Notes under the pieces: model-generated | Database searches by the model: none | What the model saw: the letters and a program-made list of their open reading frames with translations, nothing else | Told to the model about the DNA's origin: nothing | Made by a program: the position numbers and the translations under genes | Assembly (NCBI GenBank): GCA_036850595.1 | Contig: CM072152.1 | Location: 17,249,207-17,313,206, forward strand | Direction of reading: 5' to 3' | DNA from: Rhyacichthys aspro | Taxonomy: Eukaryota; Chordata; Actinopteri; Gobiiformes; Rhyacichthyidae | Length of the DNA stretch: 64,000 nucleotides | Part shown: positions 46,701-59,000 of the stretch, piece after piece | Numbering within the stretch: the first letter of the stretch is position 1 | Layout: each line of letters starts with the position of its first letter

Positions 46701-49576
46701 TTAATACATTGAGTCACTGATCAACAGTCTAATAGTTTGCATGTTCTTGCCCATAAATTGCCCATAAAAGTTGATAATTATTGTTCAGGATGTACACCGC
46801 CTCATGTCCAAAGTAGCTGGGATAGATTTTAGCTTCGCACAACCGGTAAGGATGAGGACTATTTGATATCAGCTAAAACTCAAAATCGTTGTACAGTGAA
46901 TCAACAAGATATCTTACAGTGTAAAAAGTAGATGAACATACTACTAGTCCTGATTTTGGGCTCTGTGGGTATAGCAGTCCACCTCAAAACTGCCAATATT
47001 TATAACAAACAGTCCCAAACTACTCATATACTCTATGCATTTGAGCACGAAACTGGAGAATCCTTTTAAAGCACATTCAAAAACTGCAAACCAAGTACAT
47101 ACAGTATCAAAATAGAGCCGCAGACTCAGCAGACTCCTGCTCTAGGACCTAAGAAAGTTAAAAATATAGCGCTGCTGAACAATTGTTCCCCACAGCTGCA
47201 GCGGCACTACAAGTATCTGTGTCACACCTTTTCATTTCCCGAAATATTTTCCCTTAAGGTCCTGAGCCCAAGATTACACAGCACCTGGAGGAGAAGGACA
47301 CCTGCAGTCTGAAAGATGATATTGTGAGTGTGTGTGGGAACTATATTCATATTTAAACGTTGCAGACTGATTTATAATCACTGGTTGGAGCAAAACAGTA
47401 CATGCTATTTGATAATTTCAGTGAGCTCATTTTCTCAGATAAATACTCATGAATTGTTATCAAATCAGGGCATGAAGTAGCACTATGTTTGTGCTCATTT
47501 CACAGAATGAGATATCCATTAAACAAACAACAATGATTGCTCAGAGCGACATCCCAGACACAGCCCTTATGTCCCAAGATGGTACACCCCTGAGTGAGAT
47601 GGACAAGGCAGCCGTGCTCACTCTCATCAGAGAAGAGGTAAGTTCAAACACAGATTAACAGAGGCCATTCTAGCTTGTGTATTTAATAATATAGCATGAT
47701 ATCAATAGTAATATCTGTTGTTTTTTAGATCATTACCAAAGAAATTGAGGTCAATGAGTGGAAGAAGAAGTATGAAGAGAGCAGAGCAGAGGTTCTGGAA
47801 ATGAGGTTGGATGCATTACTGTTTCTTCCTTGTTTGGTCGTGTTGTAAGTTGTAAAAACCCCCCCCCAAAAAACAACAATTTTCTCCTTTATCTTTCCAG
47901 GAAAATAGTGGCTGAGTATGAGAAAACAGTTGCCCAAATGATTGGTAAGTTGCTGCCACCTGTTGGTCAAATGTTATACCATGCTTTGATAACGCCTAAT
48001 ACTGAATTTCCTATTACAGATATTGGATTGTTTTTACTTAAATTTCAATTAAATCCTACATTAAATACTTATTATTTGCATACCTGTGTAGCTTAAATAT
48101 ATATATGAATATATATTTTTTAAAAAACATTTACGGAAGCCCTGAACGGCAAGCGAAAAAAAAAAAATCGGCGCAATTTTTTTTCGCTCCGCCGGTGCGA
48201 GTGAATTTTTTTGTGTTGGAATACAAAAAAAAACTTTTTTTTGTCTTTCAGGGGCAATAATGAGAAGAAATAAATAAAAACGAACTTAGAAATTGATACT
48301 CAGTTTTGTTTTGTTTTTTGGCCGTTCAGGGGTCATTAAAAGGAGAAAAACTTAGGAAAAAAATAGCACTTTGGAAAAAAATAGCACTTAAGAAATGGAG
48401 CACAAACCGTTCAGGGCTTCCATACCTTTCCTATAGCAGCCTGTACAATGCTCATTTATTTGACCTCCAGAGAACTTAAGGATCCTCTTTTCCACTTTCT
48501 TGGCGCTTCAGTTTGCATGATATCTTGAAGTTTGTGTCCCTTAAATGGTGTGTTGCTTGTTTAGAGGATGAGCAGCATCAAAAGACCATGTCCTGCAGTA
48601 AATCTGTTAGACAGCTGACCTTAGAGAGGGATCAGGCCCTGGCGGACCTTAACTCTGTGGAGCGCTCCTTCGCTGACCTCTTCAGGAGATACGAGAACAT
48701 GAAAGGAGTCCTGGAGGGCTTTAAGAAGGTCACCAGAGCTTTGAACCACCCACTCACTGCATAGTAAAACTTCTTATACTGGACAAACAATTAAATAAGC
48801 TCTGTTTAAACACTCAGAATGAAGAGGTGCTGAAGAAGTGTGCCCAGGATTACTTGATGCGGATCAAACAGGAGGAGCAGCGCTACCAAACTCTCAAGGC
48901 TCACGCTGAGGAGAAACTAGACAAGTGAGTGTAACATTATCAAACAAATAGTATTAGGTGTATGATAGTTCTACTGAAATCTCCCTAACTCTATCTGTTC
49001 AAAGGGCTAATGAGGAGATAGCACAAGTTCGTGCCAAAGCCAATGCTGAAAGTGTTGCACTAAGTGCCAGTTTGAGGAAGGAGCAGATGAAGGTGGACTC
49101 ATTAGAAAGAGCAGTCCTTCAAAAGGTACAATTTGTAAATGTCCTGTGAAGTCATGAATTGGTGCTGCTTATACTCCAGGCAAAAAAACTGAACAAATGT
49201 TATTCTTAAAATTTTTAAATCTTTAAATCCACATTAATAACTATTGTAAAATAAAATGTTCTATTGTGACACTTGTAAATTACTATTAGTTTATTATTCT
49301 AGAGAAATTACCTTTATACTGTCACAACACTTGGGGGCAGTGTTTCATTTACAATCTACGCTATGGCTATACACAGCCTTGTGTAATATGAACCCAATGA
49401 AATGAGAAATGAATCACATTGTCTGGCTGCATGTGAATACTTGTGGTGTAGTGCTTTTGTATGTAATCAAAGTCTAACTGCTTTTTCCACCTTTTATTAA
49501 TCTCTCACAGAACCAAGAGATCGAGGAGCTCACCAAAATCTGTGACGAACTCATAGCCAAACTGGGAACAGACTAA
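40786..49576 (+). CDS. tacc1: Transforming acidic coiled-coil protein 1
   Basis: TACC proteins bind microtubule plus ends with ch-TOG and localise to centrosomes and nuclear partners. Thirteen coding exons: 40786-40919, 41865-41977, 43835-45122, 45958-46021, 46463-46652, 47259-47323, 47506-47637, 47729-47805, 47901-47944, 48565-48728, 48818-48924, 49005-49125 and 49511-49576. Phases all agree and give 854 residues (human about 805). The start MSWLSPVSWAKWTWTAVRGG and the SSDSDGHFDTPEA exon identify TACC1 rather than TACC2 or TACC3. A big third exon holds three SDP-type repeats (near residues 262, 419 and 446: NFDPDHFDESFNPF, NFDPSQWDDPNFNPF, SFDPDNFDDSVDPF) and a basic stretch near 355-370. 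The C-terminal TACC coiled coil runs from about 655 to 854 and ends EIEELTKICDELIAKLGTD. Intron 1 uses a GC donor. An alternative first exon is proposed at 33024. Very secure. Confidence 0.97.
40920..41864 (+). other. tacc1 intron with GC donor (GC-AG class)
   Basis: Exon 1 ends CAG and continues GCAAGT; no GT donor fits the frame. Using the GC donor joins AG to T and makes Ser, giving SSDSDGHFD, which is the conserved TACC1 sequence. GC donors usually need a strong flanking match, which is present here (AG then GCAAGT). No other feature is seen in the intron. Confidence 0.75.
41978..43834 (+). other. tacc1 intron 2, nothing recognised
   Basis: This 1.86-kb intron carries no exon or named repeat that I can support. 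Confidence 0.5.
45625..45660 (+). CDS. tacc1: Candidate 36-nt cassette exon of tacc1
   Basis: Between exons 45122 and 45958 a strong acceptor (CTTCTCTTGGCCTCAG) is followed 36 bases later by a consensus donor GTAAGT. The length is a multiple of three, and with the phase-2 flanks it stays open: it inserts about 12 residues (RSEQVKFLCFL plus junction changes) between TIT and NSCKV. No stop arises. This is consistent with an alternatively spliced microexon, but without conservation or transcript data a chance pair of sites is possible. Confidence 0.4.
48133..48424. mobile_element. Short element with perfect 15-bp terminal inverted repeats
   Basis: GGAAGCCCTGAACGG at 48135-48149 is exactly mirrored by CCGTTCAGGGCTTCC at 48407-48421, and the outside bases read TA(C) and (A)TA, compatible with a TA target duplication. 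Inside are a palindrome (AGCGAAAAAAAA near 48152 and TTTTTTTTCGCT near 48177), an internal TIR-like copy (GCCGTTCAGGGG near 48321), and a tandem pair GGAAAAAAATAGCACTT (about 48355 and 48373). No coding capacity is seen. It fits a miniature DNA transposon of about 290 bp sitting in a tacc1 intron. I cannot name the family. Confidence 0.7.
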
Positions 49577-50745
49577 GACAGCCTTAAAAAGACTCTTTAT
49601 CACCACTCACTTCTACATGTGCCATTTTGTCTCACAACATTGTGATACATTTCTGTAAATAATCGCTCTACAGCACCAATAACATACCAATATCTGTTCT
49701 GGGTTATGGAATTAGTGATATGACTTTGTAAATGACGTGAAGAAGCATAGCGGTTTCTTTAGATGCATTTATCGTTTTGAAGGAACCATTTTGTATTACT
49801 ATTTAAAGAGTTTATGGTTGAGCACAAAAAGTTATCTTCTCTGAGGAGTTCAGTTTTTGTTAGTTTCCACTATAGTTTTTGTCAGCGAGTCCGGTTACCT
49901 TTAACGACAGCTTGGGTGCAGTCGGATAAGAAACTGACAAATCACTTCAAACCTGAAATGATCTTAGCGCATTCATTTTACATCATTTATGCTCTACTGT
50001 AAATGTAGCCTAATCTGCTATCTGAAGGCCTCTGTGTATTCTCTTGCTTTGCCTCCAGTTTACACACATTAATAAGCACACGTGTAAAGACAAATTGCTG
50101 TGATCAAAAGTGCTTGAAGTTATATCAGAGTTTTGATATAATGCCAGATATTCAAATATGAAGAGCACTTAAATTATGGTAATTTCTCCAGCTGCGTAAG
50201 GGTATGTTAAATGGATAAAGATGAACATTTTTATTGGTTTAAGTACAATGTAATTCTATAGCCCTTGCTCTTTCTATTTTTGTGACTCAAGTGTTGCTAG
50301 TGTGCCTTTTATTGTTGAAATATTTTAATGTCTAAGCCCATGCTGCACCGTTGTCTTTATTGCTCAAATGTTAAAAATCATAAACCGGAGTAATAGCCTT
50401 TTACCCAGCACAAACCGTTTCAGTATAAATGGAAGAAAAACCTAATTAGAGTCACCTGAACCAACTCTTCTGCTACTGTATCGGACCAGTTCACTCAGCA
50501 TCAGTTGCCAAATTTCACTGCACAATGATGGATGTTAGTGTGAAGCTTTGTCTTGGTAAAGTGATGTTACATTAGTTTGCTTTTTAAAGCACATCTATTG
50601 TTACAGTACAGCTTGTGTAAATTTTATACTTTGACAAAAGAGCTTCTAATATTTGTAAAATGGAAACATTAAATATATACAGAGTCTCTGTAAGCTGCTA
50701 TATTTTGTGCATTGTTAAATAAATGGTGCAGATTTAATATTATGT
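49577..50745 (+). other. tacc1 3' UTR
   Basis: About 1.17 kb from the stop codon to the AATAAA signal at 50718. It contains a PUF-type TGTAAATA element near 49655. A GT-rich stretch (TCTTCTCTTGTCTG) follows the signal at about 50743. A second AATAAA lies at 50861. No gene of its own is seen. Confidence 0.65.
50718..50723 (+). terminator. tacc1 polyadenylation signal AATAAA
   Basis: A canonical signal followed within about 25 bases by a U/GU-rich downstream stretch; the best candidate for the tacc1 transcript end. Confidence 0.6.
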
Positions 50746-50929
50746 CTTCTCTTGTCTGTACTTTATTATCTCTTCCACTCCAAACCTGTGTTATATAGTT
50801 CAAACACAGCTTTTGTCATTATCATTAAGCTTCCTAATTTTAAGTCTAATTCTGTATAAAAATAAATGAGCAACTTATTGAAAGTGGTTGAAAGTTCAAC
50901 TTGTGTTTTTGTTATTGGGCTGTTGCCAT

Positions 50930-51162
50930 AGATTGCGTGTTATATAGTGCAAGGGCCCTTGTGGGCGGGCCCTGGATGCTGAGGCGCCTGCTGATTGGCT
51001 GTGCGCTTGTCAGTGGGATGGGTGCGCAAAGTTAGCTGGTTATGAGTGAAGCAGTGGACGCAGCCAGACGGACAGACTTTTGGAGGGACTAGGATCACAG
51101 CTATACATCTTCTGTTCAGCAGACCCCGGGAATCCCCTCCGCTTTTTCCTTCTACGGCTAAA
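50930..51162 (+). promoter_or_regulatory. loxl2 promoter and non-coding first exon
   Basis: The region has a TATATA at about 50940, a GC box GGGCGGG at 50963-50969 and an inverted CCAAT (CTGATTGGCTG) at about 50991-51001. A leader then runs to a strong GTAAGT donor after 51162. Its acceptor is CCCTACAG before 53045, six bases ahead of the loxl2 ATG. The TATA is upstream of the CCAAT, so the start site is uncertain (probably near 51030). Only about 200-300 bases separate it from the tacc1 transcript end. Confidence 0.55.
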
Positions 51163-53044
51163 GTAAGTACTTCCTCTCGATTATAAGTCTGGCTTTTATT
51201 AACTGTACGTCATTGTAGCATGGACAAACAGACAGCCCTAAACTTTATCACATGGCAAGAGTTCGTTTTAGGCTACATCTGGATATCATCTAACTTTAAT
51301 TGCAGCAAGTAAGTCATTTTGCAATATGACTTTATCAATTAGGAGTTTAATGTCATGATTACATGTCTCAGTCTATGTTTCATCTGTAGTGTAACCGCTT
51401 TGAATGTTTATGCTCATCACTTAAGTCTACACCATATTAATAGCCATGTAAATAGGAGTAGTATAGGAAACACATTTTTCTTTAAGTCTATAATACTGTA
51501 TGGGATCAATTACAGCAATCGATTATAAGTTATTGTATTGCTACATTTACATCTAATTAACCTGTACCCTGTTAATTGTGGTGTTGTTTATCCTATGTTC
51601 AACTTAAGGATTGAACTCTGAACCATAAATGTGTTTCAGTGCAGCTTTGCAAAGTTTTTTTTTTCTTTTTTACCTTTATAATCATGCTCTACATTTTTTT
51701 TTTATTGAGATAACTGTAGCATTTTAAAACATGATTTTGGCAATATCTACTTGTAATAAATGCATTAAGTAGTGAAAAGGTTTTAATCATTTGGGTTCTT
51801 TACTTGTTTTGTTTTTTTTACCCCCCTCAGCTTTGCAAATGTTTTTGTGTCTGCAGGAGACGATTTGCATCACTTTTCATTAAGGTTTTTTATTGTTTTA
51901 CTGATGAAAAATTACAGGCACATAATAAGACACAGCAAAAAATACATGTGGGGCTTTTATTAAGAGACCAATGCACGTCATCAATGCAGTGGTCTTTCAA
52001 CAGCAGCCCTCACTTATGATATGTCTGATGACTTATGACAAAGTGTTAAGTGATCATTCCTTTGTACTACAGTTGTCAGCGTGAAAGATAACTGTAAAGA
52101 CATATGTTATTCTTTACTGCATGTGTGGACTGGAGGGTTGAAGGCATGAAGCTCTAGGAGTTGATGTAACATGATAGTGAAGTGTGAATATCCTAAGATG
52201 TGGTTTCATTAACTGATCTTGAGACACAGTGTTGGGCTCTCAATGAACTTTTTTCCGTTCACGGGAAAATAAAACAGATGTTATAAGCCTTCCTAACAAC
52301 CACCGTGACGTTTCACCCAGTCAACTATTTATTTACTGTACAGTGCACGCAGGCATGTTTTTTCAAGCCTGTCAGTCAGTGCAATTTGTTACTATGACGT
52401 CAACTCGGAAAGCTACCCCCTCCTCACTCATAGAGGTCCTCAACCTCCTTCCACCACCACTTTCACTGCGTTCCATCCCATCGTTTATCCCAGGAGCATT
52501 CCTCCCACAGGGGGTTTTGCCCTGACACTTTCATGAGTTGCCATGAAATATTGGGGTGGGTTAAACTTTCCTCCAAGGCACAGCTGAGCAGAAAGAGTGA
52601 GAAGGGCCAGCAGCCTTCACGGCAGGAGCTCACATTTGCTCCTCATTACTGTCACAAAGACAAAGTCAGACAAAACTTTGTCTCTGAAACATGACCTTGC
52701 TTCACACCCAAGTATTTTCCACAAAAGTACTGCATGTGTTGAGTTTTATTCATTATGATAACATGGCAGTGATTTCTATTAGTGGTTCCCAAACTTATAC
52801 AACAGTGTGGGTTGAATATTAGCCAAAAAGACATCTTTGGGAGAAAAATGATGGCCAAACCAAACAGTCTCTGTCCAAAACTTTATGCTTTAACTTCTAT
52901 TGGCTTACAATCGATGCAAATCTATCACACACCATTTCAGTTTGCCTACTATAACGTTTAACCCTCTGTTAAACTTCAAAGTCACTGAGAACAATTTAAA
53001 AAGAATGCAGCATGAAATTTGCCTTTTCCTCTCCTTCCCTACAG
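51163..53044 (+). other. loxl2 intron 1, nothing recognised
   Basis: A 1.9-kb intron between the leader exon and the start-codon exon, with short T-rich runs. No other feature is supported. Confidence 0.5.
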
Positions 53045-53050
53045 GCAATC

Positions 53051-56000
53051 ATGTTGAGTCCAGTAGCCATCTATTGCTCCCTTGTGACCTTGCTGTGTCT
53101 GCTGGGCCACGCTCACCCGAACCCTGTCATCCAGCTGCGATTAGCAGGGAACAAGCACAAACACTACGAGGGCCGAGTGGAGGTTTTCTATAATGGGGAA
53201 TGGGGAACAGTGTGTGACGATGACTTCTCCATCAGTGCCGCCCAAGTTGTCTGCAGAGAGCTCGGGTTCATTGACGCAGAGGCCTGGTTGCCCTCGGCCA
53301 AGTATGGACAGGGAGAAGGTAGGTTATTATTTTACACTTGATAACATCATTATCTCATTTATTATCCCATAATCCTTTAGTTTCATTACGTCTCCGAACA
53401 GTTTCACGTGTCTTATAAGTGAGGTTCTCATCTGTCCTGTGTCTGCTAACACCCTCAGCTTCTAGTTCCCTACTAGAGAAGAGAGTTGAGGCATGCCAGT
53501 CATTTTGGAGTATAAGTGTGGGGGTCTGAGGGACCACTAGAAATAGTACACAGTTAACCAGACACACTCATATATCCTGTTCTGCACATCTTTTTGTATC
53601 CAGAGTTCATGCCCCATGACTGACACAACCTCAAATATGATATATGCTGCTGGTAGGGGTTATAACATTTACTTAATTAGCAGCTACCATTTTTACATTA
53701 AATGCATTCTGCATTTTAATTAGCTCAGTGTAAGTAGTTAAGGACACAAGTTTTGCCAAAGGGTCAACCACATCCAGTCGGCCACTTCAGAGGCAGACTA
53801 ATTAACTGGATTTCAAAGCACTACAGTCTCTTTAGCTATTTAAAGAATTACACTCATGTTAAACACTACAGGGTCTTCCAGAAGCAAGATGTGTTCAATC
53901 TGAAAATGTTTTGGAGTTTATAACGTGATCCTGTGTCTAGTTCCTTATGAATAATGTACTACCTAAACTACAGATCACATTCAAAATTAATGAAGACAGT
54001 TGCTCTTTTGTAAAAACACAGATGAGTTGCTCTTGGAAGAATCTGTTCAGAGCTTATGTGCTTAAATGGAAACTATCTGTTTTCTTGTTGTTGTTCATAG
54101 CAGAGACATGGCTATAAAAGAGAGCAAGAATATTTTCCATTTATCATCATGATGACATATGCTGGCCATAGAAACCACCAAATGATTTTAATTAAAGATG
54201 TGTGTAAGGACATGGCTTCTTCATGTTAAAGTGTTTTCCTGTGGGACTATGTCAAATTGTCAGCTGTCTTTACACATCTATTAATTCACAAGGTCTCAGT
54301 CTACCTAAACAGTTTACCATCGAACTGTAAGTGAGTGATTTCAACCTCCTCATTGAAGCTGTGTGGTTATGGTAAAGTTGGTGCCAACAAAAGCCTCCTG
54401 TGCCCTGTTCTCCTCACATACTTCACTGGCTTGTGAAATGACATTCCCATAAGACTTACAAATGCCTAAACACAGTATTTATCACAGCTGGCAGGGATAA
54501 GATGCTAATAAACAAGCTAAATGTTTATTTACTGTCTGACGCTTATGAAATGTTCCAGCTTTGTGCTGCTGGGGCTGCTTTACTTTAAGGCTCTCGTTAA
54601 TGATCAGTGTTGATGCAGAGTGATAAGGCTGTTCCTTAAAAACATGTTGGGACTATTACAAAGATGAGCTGTCCGTTAGTGGTTTCCTTGGTTACGGTAA
54701 TGTGGTTTCCCTCACAGCTGGACAACAGATCCACATTAGAGCCAACAACTTTTATTGGGAAGTTTCTTTGGCTAAACACAAGCCCAAACTTCAGGTTATG
54801 TATGAGACCAAAACACTACTCCACGTGAGTGAGTTTCTGTCAGATCAGTAGAAATACAAAGACAATTTAAACCCTTTAGTCAACAACATTATAGCCTGTA
54901 TTAAATAACAATCATATGAATTAACACTTATAACAATGATTTATTATGACATGAAGTTGGGAATGACGAATGGGTTTGTCATTGTGTTAGGTTTATTACA
55001 AAGTATATTCATGAATTCCAGATGCACTGTGTTTCCAAACTCCAAACAGAGTGAAAACATAATACTCGGTACCTTACAAGGCTTAAATGTGCCTATACAC
55101 TCTATTCTTTTTGTCTACAGGTCGTATCTGGCTCGACAATGTGCACTGTACAGGTAGTGAGAAGAGCCTGGCTCAGTGCGAGTCCAATGGTTTAGGAGTT
55201 TCTGACTGCAAACATTCAGAAGATGTTGGGGTGGTGTGTTCCCAGAAGCGCATTCCAGGCTTCAAATTCATCCGGACTCAGGCCAACAATGATGAGGTAT
55301 GTTCACATCCAGGAACACAACGACTGACTCTGATGCCACACACAGGTATTCAGTAAAGGCATAGGTGCAGACAAATGTAAAACTGTAGAGATTTACTGTT
55401 TTTATTTAGTTTATTTTCATAACATAAAAGTACCATTATTTAGAACGTATACCTAGATTAAAGTTACAAAGTTCCTTTTATGTATAAAAAAATCTTTTGA
55501 CAAAAACCTGAACAGATGGTCAGCAGAAAACAAACTAAGCTTAGGCTTTAGATAAAAGTAAATGGTATGATGATCCAAATCACTCTAAGTTATACTTCAA
55601 GTCATTCCAACTTTCCAGACAGCTTGCACTGATAAGACTAATGTGTTTACAGTATTTCTGTCAGAGGTAAGTGTATTGTTGTTTAACAGTGTAACATGAC
55701 GAATCACTGATGGTAAGCTACATTGGATTTCGTCCAAAGTAAAACTGCAGTTCTTGGTACTGAGACTGGACTGTAAAACCTGAATGTTTAGCTGTCCACT
55801 AATGACTTTGCCAGGCTCCCATTTGTCTCTGCCTGCCCACACAAGACCCCCACTCTGGAGAGATGACTCACACTCAGAGTGAGCGAGGGAAGACCGTTGT
55901 GTCTGAACGCCTCTGCACCGGATGGAAAGTTGTGGACGTGAGGCTGAAAGGGAGAAAAGGGAGAGAACATAGAGACATTCCTTCAGCTTGTGCAGACACT

Positions 56001-59000
56001 AGTATATGGGGTTTCCCTATTAAAATTACTCCAGATGAAGCAATATTTCCTTTACAGTTTAACAGCAGTCATCGATCACTTTATGACTGCATGCCACAGT
56101 TATTTATTTGATATGTGGTTCATTTGGCTGAGCTGTCAGAACAGTGACTGTGTTTTTACTGGATCCTGTTAAGACAACAGGACTGGGGAAAGTATCTGAA
56201 ATCCTTGTGGATCTTTCTCATACCAAGTTGAGTTACAGGACGTAAGGGGGCATTGAAAAGAAGTGTGAATAGTTTTCATGAGGTTTTTGGGTTGTTTTCT
56301 GTTTGTCCTGTGTACTTCTGCTCTCAGAAACTTAATGAAGTCCAGTCTGTAAATACCTCCCTGATCTAGCCTTAGTCTTTCAAGTTGCAGGAGAGAGGAA
56401 TGGGGAAAGGTGCAGCTACACCTCTTTAACCACAGTCACCCTGACGTCTGTAGCTCCTCCTTCAATGTGTTTACTCACAGCATGAATTGACATTCTGTGC
56501 TCAATCTGGAAAGTTAACACCCAAACCACAGTTATAGTCCAGGCAGGGGTCAACTCCACAGACTTTACTTAGAAGATAATTCCACATCATTGAAATACTT
56601 ATAAATATGTTGAAATGTAAAGGGAGGCACACACCCAAATTTGTGGCTAATGCCTTATGTGGAGGCTTTAGATTTGAGTTTGGGTTATTCATTCCCCTTT
56701 TATTACTACTGTATCAAAAATATACAGTACAGTGGGAGTATGTGAAGATAAGGATAAGCTTTCCCACAAATAATACTGCAGCAGAGACAGCAGCCTGTCA
56801 TTTAATGGAAACAGCATCTTCCTCAGCACGCCATGTCATCTACTCCTTTCTGCTGACTTGTTATCCTATAGGCAAAGCTCATATTAAGTGTGGTTTACTG
56901 TTGTATTTCACTCAGAGTTCACAGCAGATACACTCATTTTGAGGACAATCATTAAGCCCTGGTACTTCCAGTAGCTGTACTTTGCATTATCTTGATTTTT
57001 GAGTAACCATTACATATGTTTCCATTTACTTGGATAAAACCACCGGAGACAAACCTATTATTTTTCTATTTCTATGCCATTTTCCACAATTTGAGACTTT
57101 TGACTGCCACCATGAAGTCATTGTCTGGCATCCCCTTCACCTTCTGTGCTTTAATTGCACTGTAGTCGCAAACACACAACAAGCTGCTTCTTCATTTTAC
57201 AAACTATTTATATACACAAGGAGCTGAAAAGTCTCTTTGGTGTGGTGGTGTTTTCACTGACATCCCTTTCAGATCTCAAATCTAAGGAAACAAATTGCTC
57301 TTGTTTATGACCTAGCCACTGCCATGAATCCTGATTTTGTGCTATCAATTACTTTACAGCTTTATACCCTGCTTTTGTAAAACAGGCGTCTGGTATTAAT
57401 GTGCTAACAATACTTTATCATGTGCTACATATTGATTTCATTGCTGTGCATGTCCCTCTTTTACGTACTTAGGAGGACTATACAGACGTTCTTTATTCTG
57501 CACAGAGTTACATTTGTCAGCACAACCAAACACTGGCGAGCAATGTTTCTCATTTCTTAGTTGATACAGTTCTACCATATTAGGTCTATGATGTAGAAAG
57601 TATCACTTAAATCAGAGGCCTGACATTTTACTGTGTTTATCAATGTTTGTGTGAGAGGATGAAGAGGTCTTCAAGACTCTCTGTTGGAGCCTGATTAGTT
57701 CTCCAGTCTATGTTCTCTAAACATTTCCACAGTTCATGTGTAAATGTTATGCAATGTATTTGTTCTTGGAAGAGGCTTCCCCATATGGCAAACTTGAACT
57801 CGCATAAACTTTATTGATTGTTCACAGAGATACTGTAACTTTTTTGAGTTGGATAAATCAGTAACTGCTGCTCACCTCATTAGTTTTCATGACACACATG
57901 AGGCAGACATGCACTGTAAAACATAGCTAGTTTTAGAACATTTTTCCAACTAAACATTCATATCTAATGTCAACATTTGAATGTTTGAGACAAGCTGTAA
58001 CACAATATATAATAAATAACACAATGCAGTGGTTAAAAACGGATGCATTTGTTTCACATCTAAACACAATGAAGGTTGCACTTCTATAACATGGTTTCTG
58101 TTTCCAAACTGTTTTTTTCACATTCAGGGCCATGTAACAAAAAGCAAACGTGAGCCGTAGCTGCGTGATGTTTGCACAGCGGCTTGTCAGGAGCAGAGGG
58201 ATCGAGAGGAGAAAGGGTTGATGTATGTAGGGATGCTGGGGCCATGTTTTTTCTCTCATGGATAGAATAACAGACCAGATCCAACACTTATTCAACAGCT
58301 GTAGACTCAGCCCAAAGCCTTATGTCCAGACTTTACTGTTCAGACATGCATACCAGTCACACTTTAAACACCAGTAGTTTCTCCGGGGCCATAGGAAATC
58401 ATTACATTTAATATAATTTCCATTAGCTACTTACAGTTTTATGAACCCACCTATTGTTTGATGATGTGCACCCTAGGTAAAGGTAACCAAATTTTCAAAA
58501 GGTCCAAAATCGCCTTTTTTGAATTTTAAGAGTGTATTATTGGCTTGATCAATGACAAACATTTATTCCCTAAATACCCCAGTACTATTAAGGAGCAGTA
58601 CGGGATATCAGATATTCCAGATGTTAAGGACTCACACACTCACAGTGAGGGAAGCTGGGTCCGTGGAGGCAGAATGAGAGGTGGGGCAGATGTGAAAGTC
58701 ATTTCAAAGGGCTGTGCTGTTCTCTTGCTTTTCATCTAAACTGTGGCACGATTACGGTTCATAGCTGCCATCCAAAGTGAGGCGGGGCAGGGGTCTACTG
58801 CTGGCTGCTGTCTGGGAGCACATGCAGATAAACGTGCAGTGGAAGAAACACACAGTAGTGGAAGCATTAGTCAGACACTGGCTAGACCACAGTCTAATGT
58901 TCACACATCCACCTTCTGAGGGGGACCTGGAGAAAAAAACAAGTCTGGTCTCCGGTTGGAAACACTTCTCAAATGATCACAGCTCACATCACAGACTATG

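Noticed and set aside
57933..58295. 120-codon minus-strand frame in loxl2 intron 3
   Set aside because: No family resemblance, Cys- and Leu-rich random composition, no splice context.
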